DNA of 64,000 nucleotides, from positions 682,001-746,000 of the forward strand of contig NZ_PSSW01000001.1 in the NCBI RefSeq assembly GCF_002933295.1. The letters are read 5' to 3'. Below the pieces are notes generated by a model. It was not told where the DNA came from, made no database searches, and saw only the letters and a program-made list of their open reading frames with translations. The position numbers and the translations under genes are program-made. Positions within the stretch are counted from its first letter, which is position 1. Each line of letters starts with the position of its first letter. Origin of the DNA: Marinobacter flavimaris (GTDB lineage: Bacteria > Pseudomonadota > Gammaproteobacteria > Pseudomonadales > Oleiphilaceae). Below, one piece after another: positions 8,537 to 17,073 of the stretch.

Positions 8537-10311
8537 AGGTACCCGAGCCTTTACCAGACCCTGCGGCCGGCCTGCCGGCGGGCAGCTGGGAAACCTACAA
8601 ACGCCTGCTCGCCTATGTGAAGCCCTTCCTGCTGGCCTTCTCTCTGGCGGTCCTCGGTAACATCATCTATGCCGCCGCATCGACGGGCATGGCGGCGGCC
8701 ATGGAATACGTTATTGCGGCTATCGAGAATCCGACCGAGCAGAATCGTCTGATGCTGACGCTGGTTATCGTTGGCGTGTTCGCATTCCGTGGGCTGGGCA
8801 CCTTCCTGAGCCAGTACTTCATCAGCTATGTCGGTCGCCAGGTCATCAATGCGCTCCGTAACGATGTGTTTGATCGACTGATGACACTGCCTTCCCGCTA
8901 TTTCGATGACAACGCGGCGGGACGGCTGGTGTCGAAGCTTACCTTTAACGTCGAGCAGGTGGCGGAGGCGACAACCAACGCCGTGACTATCACGCTCCGC
9001 GAAGGTCTGACCATCGTCGGTCTGCTGGGTTACATGTTCTACACCAACTGGAAACTCACGCTGATTTTCCTGGCGGTAGGGCCGCTTATTGCCGCGGTTG
9101 TAAGCTATGCCAGCAAGCGCTTCCGCAAGATCAGCAAACGTATCCAGGGCTCCATGGGTGATATTACCCACGTGGCCTCTGAATCCATTACCGGCTACCG
9201 GGTTGTTCGTACGTTCGGAGGTGAGGATTACGAACGCCAGCGTTTTCAAGAGGTTAATAACAAAAACCTCAAGCAAAGTCTGAAGATGGCGTCGACTCAG
9301 GCGATCAGTGTTCCGGTGATTCAGGTGCTGGTGGCCATCGCGATTGCCGGGCTCGTCTGGATGATGCTGGCGCCGGAAATTCGTGGTGAGATGACCACCG
9401 GCCAGCTGGTGGCATTCATCACGGCAGCGACGACCATGGCCAAGCCCATCCGCCAGGTCACCTCTGTTCACGCCAAGATCCAGAAGGGCGTTGCCGCGGC
9501 TTACGATGTGTTCGAAACCATCGACGAGTCGCCGGAGCAGGATCCGGGCACATATTCGCCGGATCGCGTTGAAGGCGACATCGAGTTTGACGAAGTGGCG
9601 TTTCGGTACCGTGACCAGTTGGACAATGTGCTGGAAGGCATATCCCTCAGCATTCCTGCCGGGCAAAGTGTGGCTCTGGTTGGGCGTTCCGGCAGCGGTA
9701 AATCCACCTTGGTGAGCCTGTTGCCGAGGTTCTATGAGTACACCGGCGGAGATATCCGAATCGACGGGCACTCGTTGCGCGATTTCTCCCTCAAGGCCCT
9801 GCGTAAACAGATCGCTCTGGTAACCCAGAACGTTGTCCTGTTCAACGACACCATCGCCGCCAATATCGCCTATGGTGCTTTGAGAGACTGCACACCGGAG
9901 GAAATCCGCGAGGCCGCCGCCAAGGCTCATGCGCTCGAATTTATTGACCGTATGCCCGAGGGGCTGGATACCATGATCGGTGACAACGGGGTCATGCTTT
10001 CCGGTGGGCAGCGACAGCGGCTCGCCATCGCCCGGGCGCTGCTCAAGAACGCCCCGATTCTGATCCTTGATGAGGCGACATCGGCGCTGGATACGGAATC
10101 TGAACGCCATATCCAGGAAGCGTTGGAAACGGTTATGCAGGGCCGTACCACTCTGGTTATTGCGCATCGCCTGTCCACCATCGAGAAAGCGGACCGAATC
10201 CTGGTGATGGACAATGGCCGCATCGCCGAATCCGGCCGCCACGACGAACTCCTTGCCGCTGGCGGCGCTTACGCTCAATTGCACCAGATGCAGTTCAGCG
10301 AGCAGTCATGA
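8533..10311 (+). CDS. msbA: Lipid A export ABC transporter MsbA
   Basis: Homodimeric ABC exporter that flips core-lipid A across the inner membrane. The 592 residues start with a six-TM export domain (about 25-330), including the MsbA/ABCB pattern LPSRYFDDNAAGRLVSKLTFN. The ATPase domain has Walker A GRSGSGKST (about 386), the Q-loop VTQNVVLFNDTIAANIAYG, signature LSGGQRQR (about 490), Walker B ILILDEATSALD and the switch His in IAHRLSTI. The start is GTG, overlapping the exbD stop by four bases, and the end overlaps lpxK by four. Neighbouring lpxK and kdsB support lipid A rather than drug export as the role. Confidence 0.96.
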   Translation: MKVPEPLPDPAAGLPAGSWETYKRLLAYVKPFLLAFSLAVLGNIIYAAASTGMAAAMEYVIAAIENPTEQNRLMLTLVIVGVFAFRGLGTFLSQYFISYVGRQVINALRNDVFDRLMTLPSRYFDDNAAGRLVSKLTFNVEQVAEATTNAVTITLREGLTIVGLLGYMFYTNWKLTLIFLAVGPLIAAVVSYASKRFRKISKRIQGSMGDITHVASESITGYRVVRTFGGEDYERQRFQEVNNKNLKQSLKMASTQAISVPVIQVLVAIAIAGLVWMMLAPEIRGEMTTGQLVAFITAATTMAKPIRQVTSVHAKIQKGVAAAYDVFETIDESPEQDPGTYSPDRVEGDIEFDEVAFRYRDQLDNVLEGISLSIPAGQSVALVGRSGSGKSTLVSLLPRFYEYTGGDIRIDGHSLRDFSLKALRKQIALVTQNVVLFNDTIAANIAYGALRDCTPEEIREAAAKAHALEFIDRMPEGLDTMIGDNGVMLSGGQRQRLAIARALLKNAPILILDEATSALDTESERHIQEALETVMQGRTTLVIAHRLSTIEKADRILVMDNGRIAESGRHDELLAAGGAYAQLHQMQFSEQS

Positions 10312-11354
10312 GCGCGGTGCAATCTGCCATGAGTTCGCTGGTTGAGCGTCTCTGGTATGGAAGGAAGCGCCCTCTGGCTTTTCTGGCACCGCTGTCTTGG
10401 CTGTACCGGAGCATCGCGGAAGCCCGCCGTCGGGCCGCCTGGGATGCGAGAGATGTGTCGCTCCCGGTTCCGGTCATTGTGGTTGGCAACATCACTGCCG
10501 GTGGAACCGGCAAATCGCCGCTCACCGCCTGGCTGGTTTCCGCACTGGCATCCGATGGCTGGCGGCCGGTTATTCTCAGCAGGGGTTATGGTGGCGATGC
10601 TGGCCAGTACCCGCTGGAAGTTGCGGCGGAGACCAGTCCTTCCGAAGCCGGTGACGAGCCTGTCATGCTGGCGCTGAGCACCGGTTGCCCGGTTGTTGTT
10701 GATCCGCGCCGCCGACGGGGCGCCGATTACGCTCTTGAGAAAAACCTGGGTGATGTGCTGATTTGTGACGACGGCCTTCAACACTACAAGTTGCCCAGGG
10801 ACCTGGAGCTGTCGGTATTTGATGGGCAAAGGGGCATCGGTAACGGCGCCTTGATCCCCGTTGGCCCGCTTCGAGAGCCGGTTTCGCGACTGGCTTCTGT
10901 GGACTTTGTTATTGTAAATGGCAAAGAGCTTTCAGAGCAGGCCATGGAAAGCTTTGTTGGCATTGACCACCCTGCGATATTTTCCATGATTCTTGAGCCT
11001 GCAACCCTTGTTCACCTGAAAACAGGGGAGTCGAGAGCCGTTGGCGATCTCAGGGGCAAGGCCGTGAGGGCTGTGGCCGGGATCGGAAACCCGGCCCGGT
11101 TTTTCGATACACTCAGAACCCTTGGCGCCGATGTTACCGAAGCGGCCTTTCCGGATCACCATCGTTTCCGTCCCGAGGATCTGAACAGTGATACCGATGA
11201 GTTGATAGTCATGACGGCAAAAGACGCGGTGAAATGCCGGGAATTTGCACCCGATAATGCCTGGAGCCTCACTGTTGAGGCCAGATTGCCGGGACCGTTC
11301 CGGGACGCGTTTCTGGCCCGGGTTCGCCAATGTTCCGAGCCGTTAACTTCCTGA
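10308..11354 (+). CDS. lpxK: Tetraacyldisaccharide 4'-kinase LpxK
   Basis: Phosphorylates the 4' position of the lipid A disaccharide to make lipid IVA at the cytosolic face of the inner membrane. The 348 residues show an N-terminal membrane-associated helix (RPLAFLAPLSWLYRSIAEARR) and a P-loop variant VVGNITAGGTGKSPLTAWL (about 58-76). Further LpxK blocks are ILSRGYGG, the acidic DVLICDDGLQHYKL stretch and FPDHHRFRPEDL. The ATG overlaps the msbA stop (ATGA). The reaction product is the substrate of the KDO pathway, whose kdsB lies just downstream. Confidence 0.96.
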   Translation: MSAVQSAMSSLVERLWYGRKRPLAFLAPLSWLYRSIAEARRRAAWDARDVSLPVPVIVVGNITAGGTGKSPLTAWLVSALASDGWRPVILSRGYGGDAGQYPLEVAAETSPSEAGDEPVMLALSTGCPVVVDPRRRRGADYALEKNLGDVLICDDGLQHYKLPRDLELSVFDGQRGIGNGALIPVGPLREPVSRLASVDFVIVNGKELSEQAMESFVGIDHPAIFSMILEPATLVHLKTGESRAVGDLRGKAVRAVAGIGNPARFFDTLRTLGADVTEAAFPDHHRFRPEDLNSDTDELIVMTAKDAVKCREFAPDNAWSLTVEARLPGPFRDAFLARVRQCSEPLTS

Positions 11355-11373
11355 TATCAAGTGAGTAAGCAAC

Positions 11374-11562
11374 ATGGATAAAAAACTGTTGGCGCTGTTG
11401 GCCTGTCCGGTGTGTAAGGGCGATCTGAAACTCAACGAGGACAGAACCGAGCTGGTCTGTTACCAGGACGCCATGGCGTTCCCGATCCGCGAGGGGATTC
11501 CTGTGATGTTGGCTACCGAAGCCCGGACGCTCTCTACTGATGAGCGTCTGCACAAGCGCTAA
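11374..11562 (+). CDS. Trm112/YcaR family small protein
   Basis: A 62-aa protein of the Trm112-like (UPF0434) family. It opens with [20 protein letters not shown] and ends with a beta-rich part ([21 protein letters not shown]). The CPVC knuckle is present, but the second pair is reduced to a single Cys, so a full four-Cys zinc site is not visible. In many gammaproteobacteria this gene sits between lpxK and kdsB, as it does here. Proposed roles are as a small activator or chaperone for methyltransferases; none is shown by the sequence. It lies 19 bp after lpxK and 26 bp before kdsB. Confidence 0.9.
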   Translation: MDKKLLALLACPVCKGDLKLNEDRTELVCYQDAMAFPIREGIPVMLATEARTLSTDERLHKR

Positions 11563-11588
11563 ACCCAAGTCAGCCAGGTGGTTATTAC

Positions 11589-12383
11589 ATGTCTTTTACC
11601 GTTGTGATTCCGGCCCGCTATGCGTCCAGCCGCCTTCCGGGCAAGCCACTGGCAGACATTGCCGGCAAGCCGATGATCCAGCATGTCTGTGAGCGTGCCG
11701 CGGAAAGCCGTGCAGACAGGGTCGTTGTCGCCACGGACGATGATCGGATCCGGACCGCATGCGAAGGCTTTGGTGCAGAAGTGGTCATGACATCACCCAA
11801 TCACGCTAGCGGCACAGACCGCCTTGAGGAGGTTGCACGGGTGCTGGGTTTCGGTCCGGATCATCGGGTCGTTAACGTGCAGGGTGATGAGCCCCTGATC
11901 CCGCCCGAACTGATCAACCAGGTGGCCGACAATCTGGAGTTTTATCCTGAAGCCGCCATTGCCACACTGTGTGAGCGGATCCACGATCCGGAGCACGTGT
12001 TCAATCCCAATGTGGTCAAGGTGGTGTTCGATCACAGGGGGATCGCCCATTATTTCAGCCGTGCGCCGATCCCGTGGGCCAGGGATCAGTGGCGGGAAGG
12101 CACACCTCTGACGGGGCTGGACACCGCCTTGCCGGATAATATCGGATATTTCCGGCATATCGGCATCTATGGTTACCGTGCTTCCGTCCTGGCCGAGTTT
12201 GTCAGCTGGGCGCCTGCGCCGACCGAGGTAACCGAATCTCTGGAACAGTTGAGGGCGCTCTATAACGGTGCCCGTATTCACGTGGATGTGGCCGCCGTCA
12301 ACCCGCCGGGCGGCGTTGATACCGACGCCGATTTGCACAGGGTCCGAGGCTGGCTGGAGAAGAGGAATAGCGAGAATGGCTGA
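11589..12383 (+). CDS. kdsB: 3-deoxy-manno-octulosonate cytidylyltransferase (CMP-KDO synthetase)
   Basis: Activates KDO with CTP to CMP-KDO for transfer to lipid IVA. The 264 residues open with the nucleotidyltransferase signature [19 protein letters not shown] (the R-x-x-S-x-R-x-P-G-K-P loop). They continue with [33 protein letters not shown] and [12 protein letters not shown], all typical KdsB blocks including the magnesium-binding Asp in QGDEP. The last eight bases overlap the start of a tyrosine phosphatase gene. It sits in the lipid A/peptidoglycan operon between the Trm112-like gene and that phosphatase. Confidence 0.96.
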   Translation: MSFTVVIPARYASSRLPGKPLADIAGKPMIQHVCERAAESRADRVVVATDDDRIRTACEGFGAEVVMTSPNHASGTDRLEEVARVLGFGPDHRVVNVQGDEPLIPPELINQVADNLEFYPEAAIATLCERIHDPEHVFNPNVVKVVFDHRGIAHYFSRAPIPWARDQWREGTPLTGLDTALPDNIGYFRHIGIYGYRASVLAEFVSWAPAPTEVTESLEQLRALYNGARIHVDVAAVNPPGGVDTDADLHRVRGWLEKRNSENG

Positions 12384-12855
12384 ACCGGTAAACGTTCTTT
12401 TCGTATGCCTGGGCAACATCTGTCGATCGCCCAGTGCTGAAGGTGTGTTTCGCTCACTGGTGGAGCAGGCGGGCCTTGCAGAGCAGGTCCACATCGATTC
12501 CTGCGGCACCGGTGACTGGCACATTGGCAAGAGTCCTGACGCCCGCGCCCAGGAGGCTGCCCGTCGGCGGGGTATCGACATCAGTGGATTACGGGCCCGC
12601 CAGTTCAGTCCGGAGGATCTGGACACCTTTGACTACGTGCTGGTGATGGATCGCCAGAACCTGGCGGACATCAAGGACGTATGGCATCAGAATGGCGGCA
12701 CCCGGCCAGCCCTGTTTCTGGAGTTCGGTCAGTCGGCCCACCAGGAGGTGCCAGATCCCTATTACGGTGGTGACGCAGGTTTTGAAACCGTGCTTGACCT
12801 GATTCAGGAAGCCGGCGAGGGCCTGCTGGCGGACATCCGGGGGCGCCTGGCTTGA
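12376..12855 (+). CDS. Low-molecular-weight protein-tyrosine phosphatase
   Basis: A 159-aa cytosolic phosphatase of the LMW-PTP/Wzb class. The P-loop [11 protein letters not shown] has the CX5R motif with Cys11 and Arg17. The general-acid loop DPYYGG lies about 45 residues from the end, and the [10 protein letters not shown] segment is typical. The frame is open further upstream, but homology begins at the ATG at 12376, inside the last codons of kdsB. The end shares TTGA with the murB start. Such phosphatases often oppose tyrosine kinases of polysaccharide export; no kinase is in the window, so the substrate is unknown. Confidence 0.92.
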   Translation: MAEPVNVLFVCLGNICRSPSAEGVFRSLVEQAGLAEQVHIDSCGTGDWHIGKSPDARAQEAARRRGIDISGLRARQFSPEDLDTFDYVLVMDRQNLADIKDVWHQNGGTRPALFLEFGQSAHQEVPDPYYGGDAGFETVLDLIQEAGEGLLADIRGRLA

Positions 12856-13898
12856 GTCAGCAGCCGGAAATTCGGGAAAACATAGAGCTGGAGGCGCTGA
12901 ATACCCTGCACGTGCCGGCCAAAGCCCGTTTTTATGTCGAAGTTCACACCTCAGATGAGTTGGTCAGGTCTCTGGACTGGGCCTCATCAGAGGATCAGGA
13001 AGTCCTGATTCTGGGGGGCGGCAGTAACCTGGTGTTCGCGGGTGACTTTGCGGGGCTGGTGGTGCGTCTGGCGATTCGTGGCCGCCGTTGGGAGCACATT
13101 GAGGACCACAGGGCGACCCTGGTGCTTGGTGCGGGTGAAAACTGGCATGAGGCGGTCCTATATGCTGCCCGGGCCGGTTATCGCGGTATCGAGAATCTGG
13201 CGCTTATCCCGGGCACGGCCGGCGCGGCGCCCGTCCAGAATATTGGTGCCTATGGTGTTGAGCTCGGCGATTGCCTGGAATCCGTCACCGCACTGGATCG
13301 CAATTCGGGTGAGCTGGTTGTTCTCAATAACGCCCAGTGCCGTTTTTCCTACCGCGACAGCCTGTTCAAACAGACGCCGGGTCGCTATGTGATCACCGAA
13401 ATCCGTTTGGGCCTGTCCCGCTCACGTCCTCTGGTGCTCGGATATCGGGATCTCCGGGAGTACCTCGGTGATACAGCGGAAACCGCCCTCGACCCTTTGC
13501 ATGTGGCAGAGGCCATAATGGCCATTCGCCGACGAAAGTTGCCGGACCCGGATATGATTCCGAACGCCGGAAGTTTCTTCAAGAACCCGGTGGTTGACGG
13601 AGAAACATTCGAGGCACTCAGCGAGCGGCACCCGGATATTGTCGCTTATCCTCAGGAGCAGGGGGTTAAATTGGCAGCGGCCTGGCTGATCGATCAGAGT
13701 GGCTGGAAAGGCTTCCGGAATGCCCGGGTGGGCGTGCATAACCGACAGGCGCTGGTTCTGATTAACCACTCGGGCGGCACAGGTGCCGACATACTGGAGC
13801 TCGCCAGAGAAGTTCGTCAGTCAGTGGTTGACCGGTTCGGTGTCACCCTGGAAATGGAGCCAGGGATTGTGGGTGGTTCGGGAAGGGAAAATCCCTGA
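12852..13898 (+). CDS. murB: UDP-N-acetylenolpyruvoylglucosamine reductase MurB
   Basis: FAD enzyme that reduces UDP-GlcNAc-enolpyruvate to UDP-MurNAc, the second committed step of peptidoglycan precursor synthesis. The 348 residues show FAD-binding blocks (EVLILGGGSNLVF, GAGENWHEAVLYAARAGYRGIENLALIPGT), the PVQNIGAYG stretch, the catalytic serine region NAGSFFKNP and the C-terminal catalytic glutamate in LEMEPGIVG. The SFFKNP and long C-terminal part are of the E. coli-like type I. The start is TTG at 12852, overlapping the phosphatase stop by four bases. A hairpin begins at its stop codon. Confidence 0.95.
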   Translation: MSQQPEIRENIELEALNTLHVPAKARFYVEVHTSDELVRSLDWASSEDQEVLILGGGSNLVFAGDFAGLVVRLAIRGRRWEHIEDHRATLVLGAGENWHEAVLYAARAGYRGIENLALIPGTAGAAPVQNIGAYGVELGDCLESVTALDRNSGELVVLNNAQCRFSYRDSLFKQTPGRYVITEIRLGLSRSRPLVLGYRDLREYLGDTAETALDPLHVAEAIMAIRRRKLPDPDMIPNAGSFFKNPVVDGETFEALSERHPDIVAYPQEQGVKLAAAWLIDQSGWKGFRNARVGVHNRQALVLINHSGGTGADILELAREVRQSVVDRFGVTLEMEPGIVGGSGRENP

Positions 13899-13926
13899 CG
13901 GCACTGCTTTATGCAAGTGCCGTCAG
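13895..13926. terminator. Hairpin between convergent murB and proS
   Basis: A perfect 11-bp inverted repeat (CTGACGGCACT / AGTGCCGTCAG) with a 10-base loop starts in the murB stop codon and lies between two convergent genes. The U-tract is poor on both strands (GGATTTTCCC follows on the minus side). It could serve proS better than murB, or act bidirectionally. Confidence 0.6.
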
Positions 13927-13931
13927 AGGCT

Positions 13932-13949
13932 TGTCCGCGCATGCGGACA
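13932..13949. repeat. Second palindrome between murB and proS
   Basis: TGTCCGC-GCAT-GCGGACA, a perfect 7-bp stem with a 4-base loop, directly follows the larger hairpin and ends five bases before the proS stop. The pair probably forms a compound 3' end structure for the two convergent transcripts. Confidence 0.5.
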
Positions 13950-13953
13950 GCGA

Positions 13954-15687
13954 TCAAAGCCCTTTTCGGGGCGATGCGTTGACCAGGAATGGCAGCGCTT
14001 CAGCCACAGGTACATCCTGTTTTTCCGCATCCTTTCTGCCCTTGTACTCCAGGGTTCCGGCTGCCAGACCACGCTCGGAAACCACGAACCGGTGCGGGAT
14101 ACCAATCAATTCCATATCGGCAAACTTCACGCCCGGGCGCTCTTTGCGGTCGTCCAGAAGCACATCGTAACCGGCCTGGCGTAGCTGTTCATAAAGCTTT
14201 TCGCCGGCCTCGGCAACGGTCGGTGACTTATGGGCGTTCAGAGTAACAATGGCCACCTGGAAAGGCGCAATGGCATCGGGCCAGATGATGCCGTTTTCAT
14301 CGTGGTTCTGTTCAATGGCTGCGGCAACAACCCGGGAAACACCCAGGCCGTAACAGCCCATGTCCATAATCACGGTTTTGCCGTTTTCATCGAGAACCGT
14401 GGCGTTCATGGCAGTGCTGTACTTGTTGCCAAGTTTGAAGATGTGGCCCACTTCAATGCCGCGCCGGATCTCCAGAGTGCCCTTGCCATCCGGGCTGGGG
14501 TCGCCCTCAACCACGTTGCGCAGGTCTTCCACCCGTTCAAGCGCAGCATCTCTCTCCCAGTTCACGCCGGTAAGGTGGAAGCCTTCCCGGTTGGCGCCGC
14601 AAACAAAGTCCGCCAGATGCGCGGCACTGCGGTCCACAATGACGGGCACGTTGAGGTTTACCGGTCCGATAGATCCGGGCTTGCAGCCGACAGCCTGTTC
14701 GATTTCCTCATCGGTGGCCATTGTCAGAGGCTCGGCAACGCCGGCCAGGTTTTCGGCCTTGATCTCGTTCAGGGTGTGATCGCCCCGCAGAACCAGTGCA
14801 ACCAGCCCGGAGCTGCCGTCTTCGTCGGCTTCCGCCTTCACCAGCAGGGTTTTGACCGTGCGGGTGGCGTCAATGCCCAGCAGCTGTGATACCGCGTCGA
14901 TGGTTTTCTGGTCCGGCGTGGCGACTTCCTTCATTTCCTCGACCGGAGCAGGGCGGGTGCCGCTCGGGGCTACTGTTTCTGCTTTCTCGATGTTGGCCGC
15001 GTAATCGCTCCCGGTGCTGAACACGATGTCATCTTCACCTGAAGATGCAAGCACGTGAAACTCGTGGGATGCGCTGCCACCAATGGCCCCGGAGTCCGCC
15101 TGTACCGCACGGTAATCCAGGCCGAAACGGTCGAAAATGGCGCAGTAGGTGCGGTGCATCAATTCGTAGGTTTCGTTCAGGGACTCGGCGTTCAGATGGA
15201 AGGAATAAGCGTCCTTCATCAGGAATTCCCGGGCGCGCATCACGCCAAACCGGGGGCGACGCTCGTCCCGGAATTTGGTCTGAACCTGGTAGAAGTTGGC
15301 TGGCAACTCCTTGTAGCTGCTGATCTCATTCCGGATCAGGTCGGTAATGACCTCTTCGTGGGTCGGTCCGAAACAGAAATCACGGCCATGACGGTCTTTC
15401 ATTCGCAGCAGTTCGCCGCCGTACTGGGTCCAGCGTCCGGATTCCTCCCAGAGTTCGGCCGGCTGGACCGCAGGCATCAACACTTCCTGAGCGCCACTCT
15501 TGTCCATTTCTTCGCGAACGATTCGCTCGACCTTGCGCAGGGTACGCAGGCCCATTGGCAACCAGGTGTATAGCCCGGCGGCCAGTTTGCGAATCATGCC
15601 GGCACGCAACATCAACTGATGACTGATGATCTCGGCGTCGGCGGGGGTCTCTTTCTGGGTGGCAATCAGGTAGCGGCTTGCTCGCAT
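13954..15687 (-). CDS. proS: Prolyl-tRNA synthetase
   Basis: Class II aminoacyl-tRNA synthetase that charges tRNA-Pro. The 577-aa protein is the bacterial type with an inserted editing domain (about 230-380, with [36 protein letters not shown]) that clears mischarged Ala. The catalytic core shows motif 1 ([27 protein letters not shown]), motif 2 with the [10 protein letters not shown] loop and [18 protein letters not shown], and motif 3 ([13 protein letters not shown]). The C-terminal anticodon-binding domain is present. The start ATG fits [26 protein letters not shown] of the family. It diverges from a TetR gene and converges on murB. Confidence 0.97.
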   Translation of the reverse strand: MRASRYLIATQKETPADAEIISHQLMLRAGMIRKLAAGLYTWLPMGLRTLRKVERIVREEMDKSGAQEVLMPAVQPAELWEESGRWTQYGGELLRMKDRHGRDFCFGPTHEEVITDLIRNEISSYKELPANFYQVQTKFRDERRPRFGVMRAREFLMKDAYSFHLNAESLNETYELMHRTYCAIFDRFGLDYRAVQADSGAIGGSASHEFHVLASSGEDDIVFSTGSDYAANIEKAETVAPSGTRPAPVEEMKEVATPDQKTIDAVSQLLGIDATRTVKTLLVKAEADEDGSSGLVALVLRGDHTLNEIKAENLAGVAEPLTMATDEEIEQAVGCKPGSIGPVNLNVPVIVDRSAAHLADFVCGANREGFHLTGVNWERDAALERVEDLRNVVEGDPSPDGKGTLEIRRGIEVGHIFKLGNKYSTAMNATVLDENGKTVIMDMGCYGLGVSRVVAAAIEQNHDENGIIWPDAIAPFQVAIVTLNAHKSPTVAEAGEKLYEQLRQAGYDVLLDDRKERPGVKFADMELIGIPHRFVVSERGLAAGTLEYKGRKDAEKQDVPVAEALPFLVNASPRKGL

Positions 15688-15811
15688 CGTGTCTTCCGTT
15701 TGTAATAAATCTGAAGTGTTAGACTAATGGACAGGCGGCGGTTGGCCCGCCGGAGCCTTTATTTGTCGTAAAGTGGCCATTATTGTACGGAGCCTGTTGC
15801 ACAAGGTACAG

Positions 15812-16429
15812 ATGATGACCGACGAATCTATTGATGTCGCCCCGCGGCGCCGGCCGGTTCAGGCCCGCAGCCGGGAGCGCGTCAACACCATCCTTCGCCA
15901 TGCCGCCGCCATTTTTCATGAGACTGGTGTCGATGCTGCGAGCATGTCAGCCATTGCCCGACAATCGGGCATGTCGCTGGCTTCTCTCTACCGCTACTTT
16001 CCCAACAAGGCGGCCATCGTCCATGCCATTGCCGAACAGCACGTGGAGAAGATGGAGCGGGCTCTGCGGGAGCGGTTGCAGGAACTGAACCTCAGCGATG
16101 CGGTAGACGTTCTCATCGATCAGTTTTATGAGTTCTATCGCCACGAGCCTGCCTACTCGGCGATCTGGAGTGGTGTAGAGGCAATGCCTGAGCTGAGGGA
16201 GCTGGATCTGAGAGAGCTGTACACCAACGCCCGCGATCTGGACCGGAAACTCAAAGAGGAGTGTCCCCGGATTCCTGATGATCGGCGCTGGACCGCAAGC
16301 CTTTTGCTGCCAAGGTCCGCCGGCACTGTCCTCCGGCTGGCGGTAACTCTGCCCGACGCCCAGGGTCGACAACTGGTGGAGGAGCTCAAATGCATGGCAA
16401 GGGCTTACGTCCGCGAGCTCGTCGCCTGA
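15812..16429 (+). CDS. TetR family transcriptional regulator
   Basis: A 205-aa regulator with a typical TetR N-terminal DNA-binding domain: RERVNTILRHAAAIFHETGVDAASMSAIARQSGMSLASLYRYFPNKAAIVHAIAEQH covers helices 1-4, with the recognition helix at SLASLYRYFPNK. The C-terminal helical part has no recognised ligand signature. The ATG pair at 15812/15815 with AAGGT upstream is preferred over an in-frame start at 15773. The gene diverges from proS and its 3' end lies one base from the convergent Lrp gene. Target and ligand are unknown. Confidence 0.88.
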   Translation: MMTDESIDVAPRRRPVQARSRERVNTILRHAAAIFHETGVDAASMSAIARQSGMSLASLYRYFPNKAAIVHAIAEQHVEKMERALRERLQELNLSDAVDVLIDQFYEFYRHEPAYSAIWSGVEAMPELRELDLRELYTNARDLDRKLKEECPRIPDDRRWTASLLLPRSAGTVLRLAVTLPDAQGRQLVEELKCMARAYVRELVA

Positions 16430-16430
16430 G

Positions 16431-16928
16431 TCAGGAAAGGTACCCCAATGGCAGGGCAGTACTGTCGATCACTCGCCGGAGCACGAAGCTGGAGTGCACG
16501 CCGCTGACGCCCTGAATGCGGGTAATGCGGTTCAGCAGGAAATGGTGGTAATGGTCCATGTCCGGTACCACCACCTTCAGCATGTAATCGGCGTCCTGGC
16601 CGGTAATTAGGTAGCACTCCTGCACCTCCGGGTACTCGGCAACCTGCTCTTCAAACGCCGCGAAACGCTCGGGTGTATGCCGATCCATGCCAATCAGGAT
16701 GATTGCCGTCAGAGAAAGGCCAAGTTTCTTGTGGTCCAGAATGGTGACGGTTCTGACGATGATACCGGCATCCTCAAGGGCCCGTACACGACGGAGACAG
16801 GGCGAAGGGGATAGCCCGACTTTCTCAGCCAGCTCCTGGTTGGTCAGGGAGCCATCCTGCTGGATCTGTTCGAGGATTCGGCGGTCCATCTTGTCAATTT
16901 TGGCGAGGGTTTTCTTGTTTTCGGTCAT
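16431..16928 (-). CDS. Lrp/AsnC family transcriptional regulator
   Basis: A 165-aa feast/famine regulator. The N-terminal HTH (KIDKMDRRILEQIQQDGSLTNQELAEKVGLSPSPCLRRVRALEDAGII, about 9-56) is followed by a C-terminal RAM/SAM ligand-binding domain (YPEVQECYLITGQDADYMLKVVVPDM, ITRIQGVSGVHSSFVLRRVI). The start at 16928 (MTENKKTLAKIDKMD) matches the family better than the longer open frame. It diverges from leuA with 145 bp between them, so leucine-biosynthesis control is a reasonable guess. It resembles the Lrp-type regulators that respond to branched-chain or other amino acids; the ligand is not known. Confidence 0.92.
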   Translation of the reverse strand: MTENKKTLAKIDKMDRRILEQIQQDGSLTNQELAEKVGLSPSPCLRRVRALEDAGIIVRTVTILDHKKLGLSLTAIILIGMDRHTPERFAAFEEQVAEYPEVQECYLITGQDADYMLKVVVPDMDHYHHFLLNRITRIQGVSGVHSSFVLRRVIDSTALPLGYLS

Positions 16929-17073
16929 AAAATTCCAAGAATGGCGTTTATCAGGCAATTTATAGGTTAGAAAATACGCTTCCTCGCTCAAGTTCGCAAT
17001 CAAATACCAGCTTTTTCGCGTTAACCTGTACCCATCAAAGAATTCACTTCTGAAACCGCAAGGAATTACACGC

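Noticed and set aside
8551..10284. A 577-codon open frame opposite msbA
   Set aside because: Same effect as above; no start context and no recognisable protein features.
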